Origin: Lachnospiraceae bacterium
GTDB lineage: Bacteria > Bacillota > Clostridia > Lachnospirales > Lachnospiraceae
Reading direction: 5' to 3'
Length of the DNA: 43,765 nucleotides
Assembly: GCA_021771695.1 (NCBI GenBank)
Contig: JAETON010000020.1
Span: 1-43,765, forward strand
In this document: positions 14,518-25,600 of the stretch, in pieces
How the letters are laid out: every line of letters begins with the position of its first letter
How positions within the stretch are numbered: position 1 is the stretch's first letter
Translations under genes and position numbers: made by a program
The notes under the pieces: model-generated
The model's input: only the letters and a program-made list of their open reading frames with translations
Told to the model about the DNA's origin: nothing
Databases searched by the model: none

Positions 14518-17500
14518 GTGGACGAATTAGATATTTTTAATAAGTTAAAAATAGGAATCGCATCAGATGAAAAGATTAGAGAATGGTCAAAGGGAGAAGT
14601 AAAAAAGCCAGAAACCATCAATTATAGAACGTTAAAGCCAGAAAAAGATGGTTTGTTCTGTGAAAGAATTTTCGGGCCAACCAAAGACTGGGAATGTCAT
14701 TGTGGAAAATATAAACGAGTTCGATATAAAGGAATCGTCTGTGACCGATGTGGAGTTGAAGTAACCAAAGCAAAAGTTAGACGTGAACGTATGGGACATA
14801 TTGAACTCGCAGCACCAGTAGCTCATATTTGGTATTTTAAAGGAATTCCTAGTCGTATTGCTTTAATGTTAGATGTTTCACCAAGAAACCTAGAAAAAGT
14901 AATCTACTTTGCTTCTTACATTGTAGTAGACAAAGGAACATCAGACTTAGAAAAATGCCAAGTATTAAATGAAAAAGAATATCATGAAGCAGTAGAAAAA
15001 TATGGAAAAGGATCATTTAAAGCACAAATGGGAGCAGAAGCTCTACGTACTTTATTAGAAGAAATTGACTTAGATAAATTAGCAGCATCGATTCGTAAAG
15101 ACATTGAAACGGCTAGTGAACAACGTAAAACCAAATTAGTAAAACGTTTAGATACTGTAGAATCTTTCCGTATTTCAGGAAATCGTCCTGAATGGATGGT
15201 GATGGGAGTAGTACCAGTTATTCCACCAGAGTTAAGACCAATGGTACAATTAGATGGTGGACGTTTTGCTACCTCTGACTTAAACGATTTATATCGTCGT
15301 GTCATCAACAGAAACAACCGTTTAAAACGTTTATTAGAATTAGGAGCACCAGAAATCATTGTGCGTAACGAAAAAAGAATGTTACAAGAATCAGTAGATG
15401 CCCTAATTGATAACGGAAGACGTGGAAGACCAGTAACGGGAGCTGGAAACAGACCATTAAAATCGTTATCCGATATGTTAAAAGGAAAACAAGGACGTTT
15501 CCGCCAAAACTTACTAGGAAAACGTGTTGACTATTCAGGACGTTCCGTTATCGTAGTAGGACCAGAATTAAACATTTATCAATGTGGACTACCAAAAGAA
15601 ATGGCAGTAGAATTATTCAAACCATTTGTCATGAAAGAATTGGTAGCACGTGGAATTGCCCAAAACATAAAAAATGCCAAACGTATGGTAGAACGTTTAA
15701 AACCAGAAGTATGGGAAATCCTAGAAGACGTTATCAAAGATCACCCAGTTATGCTTAACCGTGCACCAACACTACATAGACTGGGAATTCAAGCCTTTGA
15801 ACCAGTATTAGTAGAAGGTAGAGCCATTAAATTACACCCATTAGTATGTGAAGCCTTCAACGCTGACTTCGATGGTGACCAAATGGCAATTCACTTACCA
15901 CTATCACCAGAAGCCCAAGCAGAATCAAGATACTTAATGTTATCCACCAACAACTTACTAAAACCACAAGATGGTAAACCAGTTGCTGTACCAAGACTTG
16001 ACATGATCTTAGGAAGTTATTACCTAACCATGACCTTAGATAACGTAAAAGGAGAAGGAAAATACTTCAAAGACCCAGAAGAAGCCATTATGGCATTCCA
16101 AAATGATGATGTAGATATCCATGCCAAAATCTTTGTCCGTATCACCAAAGAAATAGACGGAGAAAGAAAATCCCAAAAAATAGAAACCAGTGTAGGAAGA
16201 ATTATCTTCAACCAAGGAATTCCACAAGACTTAGGATTTGTTAACCGCACAGAAGATCCATTCCAATACGAAATTAATTTCCCAGTAGTCAAAAAATCGA
16301 TGGGAAAAATCATTGAACAAGTTATTCGTTTACACGGATTAACCGAATCAGCAGAAGTGATCGATTACATCAAAGCATTAGGATTTAAATATTCAACATT
16401 AGCAGGAATTACTTTCTCTATGGGAGACGTACAAGTGCCAGAAGCAAAAAAAGATTTCTTAGCCGAAGCAGATAGCAAAATTGAAACCATTCGTAAACAA
16501 TATGCTAGAGGATTAATCACTAACGATGAACGTTACAATGCCGTAATCAAAGTATGGGAAGAGACCACTGGTAAAGTAAGTCATGCCATGGAAGAAAACT
16601 TCGATGAATTAAACCCAATCTATATGATGGTTAAATCAGGAGCCCGTGGTAACATGAACCAATTACGCCAAATTGCTGGTATGAGAGGATTGATGGCAAG
16701 CACCACAGGTAAAGCCGTTGAAATTCCAATCAAATCATCTTTTGCCGAAGGATTAGATGCCTTAGAATACTTTATTTCTGCCCATGGAGCCAGAAAGGGA
16801 CTTTCTGATACAGCATTAAGAACCGCTGACTCTGGATACTTAACCAGAAGATTAGTTGACGTATCTCAAGACATCATTGTTCGTGAAAACGATTGTGGAA
16901 CACAAGAAGGAATTATGGTATATGACATCAAAGACGGAAACCAAATCATCGAAAAAATGCAGGAAAGATTAGTGGGAAGATTTCCAGTAAATGACGTAGT
17001 AAATCCTACCACAAACGAACTAATCGTTGATCATGAAACCATGATCACAGAAGGAATAGCTGAGCAAATTGTAGAAGCAGGAATTGAAAAACTACAAGTA
17101 CGTTCTGTTCTTGGTTGCCATTCAAAACATGGTGTATGCCAAAAATGTTATGGAATGGGCTTAGCAAGACGTGAATTAGTATCGATTGGTGAAGCAATTG
17201 GTATCATTGCAGCACAATCCATTGGTGAACCGGGTACACAGTTAACCATGAGAACCATTCACTCAGGTGGTGTAGCAGGTGTTGCCGATATTACCCAAGG
17301 TCTTCCAAGGGTTGAGGAATTATTTGAAGCCAGAAAACCAAAGGGATTAGCTATCATTTCTGAAATTGATGGTAAAGTAAAAATTAAAGAATCCAAAAAG
17401 AAGAAAGAAGTAGTGGTTACTGGTAAAGATGATGCCAAAACCTATACTATTCCATTTGGTTCAAAAATGAAAGTAAAAGATGGCGATATGGTAGAATTAG

Positions 17501-18024
17501 GAGATCCATTAATCGAAGGATCCATCAATCCAGGAGACATCTTAGCGTTAAAAGGACCAGAAGGAGTATATGAATACTTAATTTCAGAAGTACAAAAAGT
17601 ATACCGTAACCAAGGTGTTGATATCAACGATAAGCACATCGAGGTAATTGGTAGACAAATGCTGAAAAAAGTAAGAGTAGAAGACAATGGAGACACGGAT
17701 ATGTTCCCAGGATCATTAATTGATATGTACGAATTTGCTGATAAAAATAAAGTAGCCGAAGAAAATGGAAAACGTCCAGCAACAGGAAAACGTGTTTTAT
17801 TAGGAATTACTAAAGCATCATTAGCAACAGAAAGTTTCTTATCTGCTGCATCGTTCCAAGAAACAACAAGAGTGTTAACAGAGGCTGCTGTTAAAGGAAA
17901 AACAGATGACTTAATAGGACTAAAAGAAAACGTTATTATTGGTAAATTAATTCCAGCAGGAACGGGAATGAAGAAGTATCAAGATATTCGTATTAATACA
18001 GAAGAAGAAGGGGAAGAAGAATAA
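14518..18024 (+). CDS. rpoC: DNA-directed RNA polymerase subunit beta'
   Basis: Largest RNA polymerase subunit, which holds the catalytic magnesium. The start is GTG at 14518, preceded by AGGGGGAAAAAAC, giving 1168 residues. Visible motifs are the N-terminal zinc finger (C60, C62, C75, C78), [32 protein letters not shown] in two conserved blocks, and the active-site loop NADFDGDQM (448-456) with Asp450, Asp452 and Asp454. The bridge-helix and trigger-loop region carries [19 protein letters not shown], and the second Zn site reads [29 protein letters not shown] leads into the C-terminal domain. Length is normal for Firmicutes. It is probably cotranscribed with rpoB through the structured gap and closed by a strong terminator. 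Confidence 0.97.
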   Translation: MDELDIFNKLKIGIASDEKIREWSKGEVKKPETINYRTLKPEKDGLFCERIFGPTKDWECHCGKYKRVRYKGIVCDRCGVEVTKAKVRRERMGHIELAAPVAHIWYFKGIPSRIALMLDVSPRNLEKVIYFASYIVVDKGTSDLEKCQVLNEKEYHEAVEKYGKGSFKAQMGAEALRTLLEEIDLDKLAASIRKDIETASEQRKTKLVKRLDTVESFRISGNRPEWMVMGVVPVIPPELRPMVQLDGGRFATSDLNDLYRRVINRNNRLKRLLELGAPEIIVRNEKRMLQESVDALIDNGRRGRPVTGAGNRPLKSLSDMLKGKQGRFRQNLLGKRVDYSGRSVIVVGPELNIYQCGLPKEMAVELFKPFVMKELVARGIAQNIKNAKRMVERLKPEVWEILEDVIKDHPVMLNRAPTLHRLGIQAFEPVLVEGRAIKLHPLVCEAFNADFDGDQMAIHLPLSPEAQAESRYLMLSTNNLLKPQDGKPVAVPRLDMILGSYYLTMTLDNVKGEGKYFKDPEEAIMAFQNDDVDIHAKIFVRITKEIDGERKSQKIETSVGRIIFNQGIPQDLGFVNRTEDPFQYEINFPVVKKSMGKIIEQVIRLHGLTESAEVIDYIKALGFKYSTLAGITFSMGDVQVPEAKKDFLAEADSKIETIRKQYARGLITNDERYNAVIKVWEETTGKVSHAMEENFDELNPIYMMVKSGARGNMNQLRQIAGMRGLMASTTGKAVEIPIKSSFAEGLDALEYFISAHGARKGLSDTALRTADSGYLTRRLVDVSQDIIVRENDCGTQEGIMVYDIKDGNQIIEKMQERLVGRFPVNDVVNPTTNELIVDHETMITEGIAEQIVEAGIEKLQVRSVLGCHSKHGVCQKCYGMGLARRELVSIGEAIGIIAAQSIGEPGTQLTMRTIHSGGVAGVADITQGLPRVEELFEARKPKGLAIISEIDGKVKIKESKKKKEVVVTGKDDAKTYTIPFGSKMKVKDGDMVELGDPLIEGSINPGDILALKGPEGVYEYLISEVQKVYRNQGVDINDKHIEVIGRQMLKKVRVEDNGDTDMFPGSLIDMYEFADKNKVAEENGKRPATGKRVLLGITKASLATESFLSAASFQETTRVLTEAAVKGKTDDLIGLKENVIIGKLIPAGTGMKKYQDIRINTEEEGEEE

Positions 18025-18037
18025 ATTTAAATAACCC

Positions 18038-18072
18038 AAAAAGCGTATAGAAAACATTCTATACGCTTTTTT
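18038..18072 (+). terminator. rpoBC terminator
   Basis: Perfect arms AAAAAGCGTATAGAA and TTCTATACGCTTTTT around a 4-nt loop, with a T-run. Confidence 0.9.
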
Positions 18073-18340
18073 GCTATGATAAAAAGTCTGCTAACCCTTA
18101 TATCCCTATAGAAATAACTGATTTTGCTGAAAAAAGTCGAATCAAAAAATAAACATGAAATAGTTTACTAGTTTATCAGATTTTTTACTTAACTAGTATC
18201 AATAGATAAAAGTTTAGCACAAGATATTTCAAAAAAATGGCGGAACTATTATCTAAATTTAATATGATTAATTAAGGGATAAGGAAATATTTTCCGTAAA
18301 GCAAATTGATTCATGTACCTTTATGATAGGATTTTAAGGC
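18073..18340. other. Intergenic stretch before the decayed surface-protein gene
   Basis: No gene is seen. An 8-bp inverted repeat TACTAGTT/AACTAGTA spans 18166-18198. The rest is AT-rich, without clear motifs. Confidence 0.4.
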
Positions 18341-18369
18341 TTGTTTTTTCCCTTTTTATTTTTTACAAT
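18341..18369 (+). promoter_or_regulatory. Promoter of the decayed surface-protein gene
   Basis: -35 TTGTTT (18341-18346), a 17-nt T/C-rich spacer and -10 TACAAT (18364-18369). It is laid out exactly like the promoter of the giant gene at 19626-19654, showing that the duplication included the control region. Confidence 0.65.
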
Positions 18370-18403
18370 AAAAAAAAGAAAAAGTAAAAAAGGAGGAAAC
18401 TCA

Positions 18404-19371
18404 ATGTGGATTAAGCAGAAGCAACACATAAAAAAGTTATTTCAACAAAATTGCACAAAAAACGAATCAGGTTCAATAACTTTATTCGTTTTAATTGGCT
18501 TGCTTTTTTTTACCATTGTTTCGATAAATGTGTACACCAACAATAGCAATAAAATTCAATCACAGCAAAGAGAATTAAGTAAAACCCGGTCAGGAATATC
18601 AAATTTCAGACGAAGAGATGAATGAAAAGTATGAAGATATAATTACTGACGAAACTACCGAAATGCAAATTATTTTAAGTAAAATTTCTGATGGAAGTCG
18701 CTATGTAGAAGGAACATGGGTAAATGAATCACTACAGTTAAAAGTGATTTATCCAACCCAATTAGCAGAGCAAGATCGTTATGTAACAATTAATGGGGTA
18801 AAAGAAGCATACCAAGAAAATAGATTGATCGAAACCAGTAGTGAAGTTATCGCAACTGCTTTAGGAAGAAAAGTAACCATTACGGCAAAGATTGATAAAA
18901 CAGCACCAACCATAAATTTTCCACAAAATGGAGGAATTTATGGAATCCATTCGGGAGAAACGGTCACCATAATTACTTCAGCAAAAATTGAAGACTATGG
19001 CCCAGAAAAAGGAATTAGTGGTGCCAAAGAAGGAATGGAATACGTATGGACCACAGATGGACGAGAACCAACGGAAGGATGGCAAGCCATTCCTAGTGAA
19101 AAACCAATAACCAAATCAGTATCAGAGGTAGGAGTACACTATTTATGGGTCAGAGGGTGGGACGAAGCAGGAAACGAAACAAAAGTGATGAGCAACCTGT
19201 ACGTATCAAGTTAAAGTAAAAGTATGGAACGGAAGTGGAACAAGTGCAGACCTTTATCAAATTACGAATGTAAGAGACATTAAAAAACTAGCCACAAAAG
19301 TAGATAAGACAACAGGCTGGAAACAAATTAATGGTTATTGGTATTACTTAATGTATTTTAATCATAGTTAA
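18404..19371 (+). pseudogene. Frameshifted, shortened paralogue of the giant surface protein
   Basis: From the ATG at 18404 (AGGAGG upstream) the protein parallels the N-terminus of the giant protein: a basic stretch, then GSITLFVLIGLLFFTIVSINVYT as a hydrophobic segment. A 1-nt insertion near 18590 throws the frame off compared with the intact copy, where SKTQQEYQ is read. Frame 2 continues from about 18600 with EKYEDII, SDGSRYVEGTW and NGGIYGIHSGET, and stops at 19214. A second shift near 19200 leads into a third frame that reads TYQVKVKVWNGSGTS and ends GWKQINGYWYYL, a cell-wall-binding-type repeat, with stop at 19371. The middle of the gene is thus missing relative to the giant copy. It may be an inactive relic or a donor for recombination with the intact gene. 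Confidence 0.85.
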
Positions 19372-19625
19372 TCAAATTAGTGATCCGTAAGGGTTTACGT
19401 CGTTTTTTTGCGTTTTTTGGATAAAAAAATAAAAATAAAGGAAATAAATTACGATAATATAGAATAGAATTTCCTACAGTGTCAATAGGAAGAGGATACG
19501 GCAGAAATTTGTTACAAAATGATGACACAAATGTTATGAAAATAACAAATTAGTAGCTAATTGGGCTCAAGATAACTTCCGTAGAGCCGTAGAAACTATG
19601 TATCTTTTCACGGACTTTTGTGGGA
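19372..19625. other. Intergenic stretch between the two paralogues
   Basis: No gene is seen. GATCCGTAAGGGTTTACG followed by a T-run (about 19384-19410) could be a weak terminator, and a similar GATCCGTAAAGGCTTA occurs after tilS (near 40659). The remainder is AT-rich. Confidence 0.4.
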
Positions 19626-19654
19626 TTGATTTTTCTCTTTTTCCTCTTTACAAT
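19626..19654 (+). promoter_or_regulatory. Promoter of the giant surface-protein gene
   Basis: -35 TTGATT (19626-19631), a 17-nt spacer and -10 TACAAT (19649-19654). GGAGAG precedes the ATG at 19694. Confidence 0.7.
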
Positions 19655-19693
19655 AAAGAATAAGAGTGAAAGAAATTAAAGGAGAGAAATCGT

Positions 19694-22600
19694 ATGTGGA
19701 CTCATAGCAAAAGAGAAAAAACAGAAAAACAAAATAAGCACACGAGAAGAAACGATAAAGGTTCAATTACCTTGTTCGTTTTGATTGGTATGCTTTTTTT
19801 TACTGTGGTATCAGTGAATGTGTATACTAGCAATAGCAACAAAATTCAATCCCAACAAAAGGAACTTAGCAAAACTCAGCAAGAATACCAAGTAACCGAT
19901 GAAGAAATTGACGAAAAGTATGACGATGTCGTAAACGAAGAAACATCAGAAATGCAAATTGTTCTTAGCAAAGTTTCTGATGGAAGTCGTTATGTTGAAG
20001 GAACTTGGTCAAATGAATCATTAAGTTTAAAAGTCATCTATCCTAATGGCCTAGCTGATCAAGACCGCTTTGTGTATATCAATGACGTAAGAGAAGCCTA
20101 CCAAGAGGGAAAAATCATTGACCAAAGTAGTCAAATTCGTGCTAATGCCCTAGGAAGAAAAGCCACAATGACGGCCAAAATTGATAAAACAGTTCCTGTG
20201 ATTACCATAGCTCAAAATGGAGGAATCTATGGCATTCATGCAGGAGAAACGGTGAAATTAGTTACTTCTGCTAAGATTGAAGATTTAGGCCCAGATAAAG
20301 GCGTTAGTGGCGCAAAAGAAGGATTAGAATACGTTTGGACCACCACAGCAGAAACACCAACAGAGGGCTGGGTAGGAATTACTAACCAAAAAGAGATCAT
20401 AAAAGAAGTAACAGATCCAGGAGTATACTATTTATGGGTAAAGGGCAGTGATGAAGCGGGAAACCAAACACAAGTAGTAAGCAAACCATTCATCATCAAA
20501 CAAGAAGCAAGCTTAATCACCATTACCCCATCTACGACTGAATTTACCAACCAAGATATAACTGCTAAAATCATTTATGAAGATGGATTACAAAATAAAA
20601 AAGCAGGAGTAGCTAAAACTCTTCAAGCGGCTAAAGACAATAAACAAGACAAAACCAATTATACAGAAACCGTTACCATAACCGAAAATGGATTTGTCTA
20701 TGCAGAGGCAACCGATACAGCTAAGAAATTAATTACGAAAGATTTAGAAATTAACAACATTGATAAAATTCCACCAACCGTTACCATTAACCCAAATGGT
20801 GGAGCAAACTATGTTTATCCAACAGTAGGAAAAGCAAAAATTCAGGCTACTTTACAAGCACAAGATCAAGGAGTAAGTGGACTAAACACTTTACAATATG
20901 CATGGAGTGTTTCAAATAGCACAGAACCAACTACTTGGACTAATTTTACCAACGGACAAACCGTTACCAAAACAGACTGCGAAGTAGGAAATTACTATTT
21001 GTGGACAAAAGTAACCGATAAAGCAGGAAATAGAGCTACCACCACAAAAGTAAGCAATGCCTTTACCGTAATTCATAGTGAAATTACTTTAATTGCTCAG
21101 CCTACCACTTGGACAAATGGAGACGTTACCGTAAGAGTAACCTATGGGAACAAATTAACCGAAAACCAAAAAGCAGGTTTTGAAACAAACTTAGTGGCTA
21201 AAGCAACCACAGTTACCGTAACCCAAAATGGGACAGTCTATGCCGAAGCAACTGATATGGTAGGCAATAAAGTAACAGCTAATCTAAAAATTACCAATAT
21301 TGATAAAGTAGCTCCTGTCTTATCAGACATTACCAATTCTACCAACGGAAATTGGACAAATGATAAAGTAACGTTAAGTTGGAAAATTACTGAGGGTGAA
21401 TCAGGAATTCAAAAAGTAGAATATAGTGGTGATGGAAAAACATGGACAGGAACATTACCTGAATCAGAATGGTACGGATTAACCCGTAACAACGAAAGAA
21501 ACGATACTCTATATATCCGCGTAACCGACAAAGCAGGAAATGTATCCAATGTAAAAAGTACGAACTTAAAAATTGATAAAACAGCTCCAACAAAACCTAC
21601 CATTACGAATTCAAGTAATGGAAACTGGTCAAAAGAAGATGTTGTTGTTACCTTAAGTGCAACAGACGATTTATCAGGAATCAAACAATTTGAATGGTAC
21701 AATGGCTCTTCATGGACAACGACTTCACTAACTACAACAGGAAACAAGGGAACCATTACCTTTAACGTAGATCGAAATACCAGCATTCGTTTCCGTGTAA
21801 CTGATCAAGCAGGAAATGTTTCAGACGAAGCAACAACTACCATAAAAATTGACAAAACAGCGCCAACCATTGGATCAACTGAAATTAAAAATTTAACCAC
21901 AACAGGATATGATGTTTATGTCTATGGAGTAACTGATTCAGGTTCGGGAATTAACCGTGTTCAATTCCCAACTTGGACAGACGCGGGTGGCCAAGATGAT
22001 ATTCAAGCTAACTGGTCAACCAATAGTGTAGCCACAGGAACGAGACAAGCAGATGGAACTACTTGGGTATACCATGTTAATGTAACTGATCATAAAAATG
22101 AATATGGTAAATACATTACTCACGTTTATGTCTATGATAATGTAGGAAATCAAAAAACAGCGTCGATTAACGACATTCAAGTACCAGGAGTAACCGTTAC
22201 CTATGATTATCAAGGGGCAAAAAATTATGCCGAAGTTATGGATAGTGGAAAAACCATTTCTGGATTTACCGGAATCATCAATTATTGCCCAAGCTTATAT
22301 CCATTATCCACAAATGGTCTACAAACAGGGGATAACATTACTCTATCTTTTGATATAGAATATACTAATTTAACAGCAGATACTACTAAGGATTATTATC
22401 TATATCCACAAGGAGCAGGAAATGTAACTTCTTGGGCACCAGGAATTGGATTTTCTCACGTAAAACTTACTGGATCAGGAACCCATCATTATGAATCAAC
22501 AATTACCTTATCAGAAGCGCAATTACAAAATGCAACCTTCAATTTAACTTTACGAACTGATTATTACACAGGAGGAAGCATCAAAATAACTAACTTTAAG

Positions 22601-25600
22601 GTAAAAAGAACCACCAAAAAAACAGAAACAAAAGGGTATGGATCACCATTAGGAACATTACCATCTGTAGCAGAAGAAGGATATACTTTTAATGGTTGGT
22701 ATACCGCACCTACTGGGGGAACTAAAATTACCACGACAACCACTACACCAGCAGCTAATGTTACTTATTATGCTAGGTGGACCATTAATCAGTATACCTT
22801 AACCGTAAATCCAGGAGGAAGTACCTATAAACAAAATTACCAAACCACAAAATCGATTTCAGCACCAGCAAGTTCCTATACGGTATCATTTAATTCCAAT
22901 GGAGGATCATCAGTAGCTAGTCAATCATCAACTCGTGCCTTCTTAAATTGGACATTAAGTGGATCAGGAAAACTAACTAGTGCTACTGCCAACCCAGTAA
23001 CCTACCTATATGGAGCAGGAAATGGCAGTATAACCGCAAATTACAATGCTAATGGAAACCAAATTACCTTACCAACCCCAACGAAAACAGGATATACTTT
23101 TAGCGGTTGGTACAAAGAATCAGGCTTAACTACTTTAGCAGGAGCAGGTGGAGCGAAATATACACCAACTTCAAGCCATACATTATATGCGAAATGGACG
23201 ATTAATCAGTATACCTTAACCGTAAATCCAGGAGGAAGTACCTATAAACAAAATTATCAAACCACAAAATCCATTTCAGCGCCAGCAAGTTCTTATACCG
23301 TATCTTTTAACACCAATGGGGGAGTGGCAGTATCAGATATGTCTTCTTCTCGAAACTTCACCAGCTGGAGTTTAAGCGGATCAGGAACAGTAAGTAGTAC
23401 AACAGCAAATCCAACAACCTATACCTATGGAGCAGGAAATGGAACCTTAACTGCCAATTATGATAATACAGGTAACCAAATTACCTTACCAACCCCAACT
23501 AGAGTAGGTTATACCTTTAGCGGTTGGTACAAAGAAGCAGCCTTAACTAATTTAGCAGGAGCAGCAGGAGCTAAATATGCACCAACTTCAAGTCAAACGT
23601 TATACGCTAAGTGGACCATTAATGGGTACACCTTAACCGTAAATCCGGGAGGAGCAACTTATACCCAAAATTATGCTTCTACCAAATCGATAACCGCACC
23701 AGCAAGTTCGTATACGATTACGTTTAGTAGTAATGGAGGAAGTGCAGTAAATACGATGACACCTAGTAGAAACTTCACTAGCTGGAGTTTAAGCGGATCA
23801 GGAACAGTAAGTAGCACAACAACAAATCCAACAACCTATACCTATGGGGCAGGAAATGGAACCTTAACAGCAAACTATAATAGTACAGCAAATGCCATTA
23901 CCTTACCAAGCCCAACGAGAACGGGATACACCTTTAGTGGCTGGTATAAAGAAGCTGCGTTAACTACCTTAGCAGGAGCAGGAGGAGCAAGTTATTCAGC
24001 AACTTCAAACCAAACCCTATACGCTAAGTGGACCATTAATGAGTATACGTTAACCGTAAATCCGGGAGGATCAACGTACAAGCAAAACTATGCCTCTACT
24101 AAATCAGTAACAGCACCAACTACTTCGTATACCATTACGTTTAATAGCAATGGAGGAAGTGCAGTAAATGCCATGACACCTACTAGAAACTTCACCGGCT
24201 GGAGCTTAAGCGGATCAGGAACAGTAAGTAGTACAACAGCAAATCCAACAACCTATACCTATGGGGCAGGAAATGGAACTTTAACAGCAAACTATAACAA
24301 TACAGCAAACGCCATTACCTTACCAAGCCCAACGAAAACGGGATATACTTTTAGCGGTTGGTATAAAGAAGCAGGATTAACCACATTAGCAGGAGCAGGT
24401 GGAGCAAGCTATTTAGCAACCACTAACCAAACTTTATATGCGAAATGGACGATTAATGGGTATACCTTAACCGTAAATCCGGGAGGAAGCAAATATACCC
24501 AAAATTACAATACAACCAAATCCATAACAGCACCAGCAAGTAGTTATACCGTTTCCTTCAATAGTAATGGAGGAAGTGCAGCTACCAATATGACATCAAG
24601 TAGAAACTTTAGTAGTTGGACATTAAGTGGATCAGGAAAAGTAAGTAGTACAGGAACGAATCCAACTACCTATACGTATGGAGCAGGCAATGATACATTA
24701 ACCGCAAATTATAGTGGAACAGGGAATGCAATTACTTTGCCAAGTACAACTAAAGCAGGATATACTTTTGGTGGTTGGTATAAAGAATCAGCGCTAACTA
24801 ACTTAGCAGGAAATGCTGGAGCAAGTTATACACCAACTTCTACGCAAACATTATACGCAAAATGGACAGCTAATTCGTATACCGTAAGCTTTAACAGTAA
24901 TGGTGGATCCACCATTGCTAGCAAATCAGTTACTTATGATTCTACTTATGGCACATTAACTAGTCCAACCAAAACAGGATATACCTTTAGTGGCTGGTAT
25001 AAAGAATCAGCTCTTACCAATAAAGTAACGAGTGATACGAAAGTAACTACCGCAGGAAACCATACCTTATATGCTAAATGGACAGTTAACCAATACAATT
25101 TAACCGTTAATCCAAATGGAGGTAGTTGGAATGGAGAAACCGCAAACAGTACAGTAACCCAAAACTATCTATCTACCAAAAACTTAGGAACAGCTACTGC
25201 ACCAGCAGGTTACAAAGTAACCTTTAACGGTAACGGAGGAACAGCAAGTTCAGCATCATTAACCTCAACTCGATCCTTTAGTAGTTGGACTAAATCAGGA
25301 TTAGGAAGCTATGTAGCAAAAGTAGGAAATCCAACAACTAGTGGAATGACCATGACAAGAAAATCAGATGGTGAGGGAGAATACTTAAATTATCAATATA
25401 GTGCATCAGCACCTACGGCAAACACTTGGTATTATTCAAGATTTCCAACCTATACTTATACTTCAGGAGATACGTATGAAATTCGTTTCAAAGTAAGAGT
25501 TAATACTGTATCTGGTGGTGCTAGCATTATCTTTAGACATTCAGCACTAGCCAATGATTATGGAACAGCAGGATTACAAACCAAAGGATTTACAAGTACA

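Noticed and set aside
19382-19402. GATCCGTAA-GG-TTA motif shared with the region after tilS (near 40659)
   Set aside because: Only two short copies; not enough to call a repeat family.
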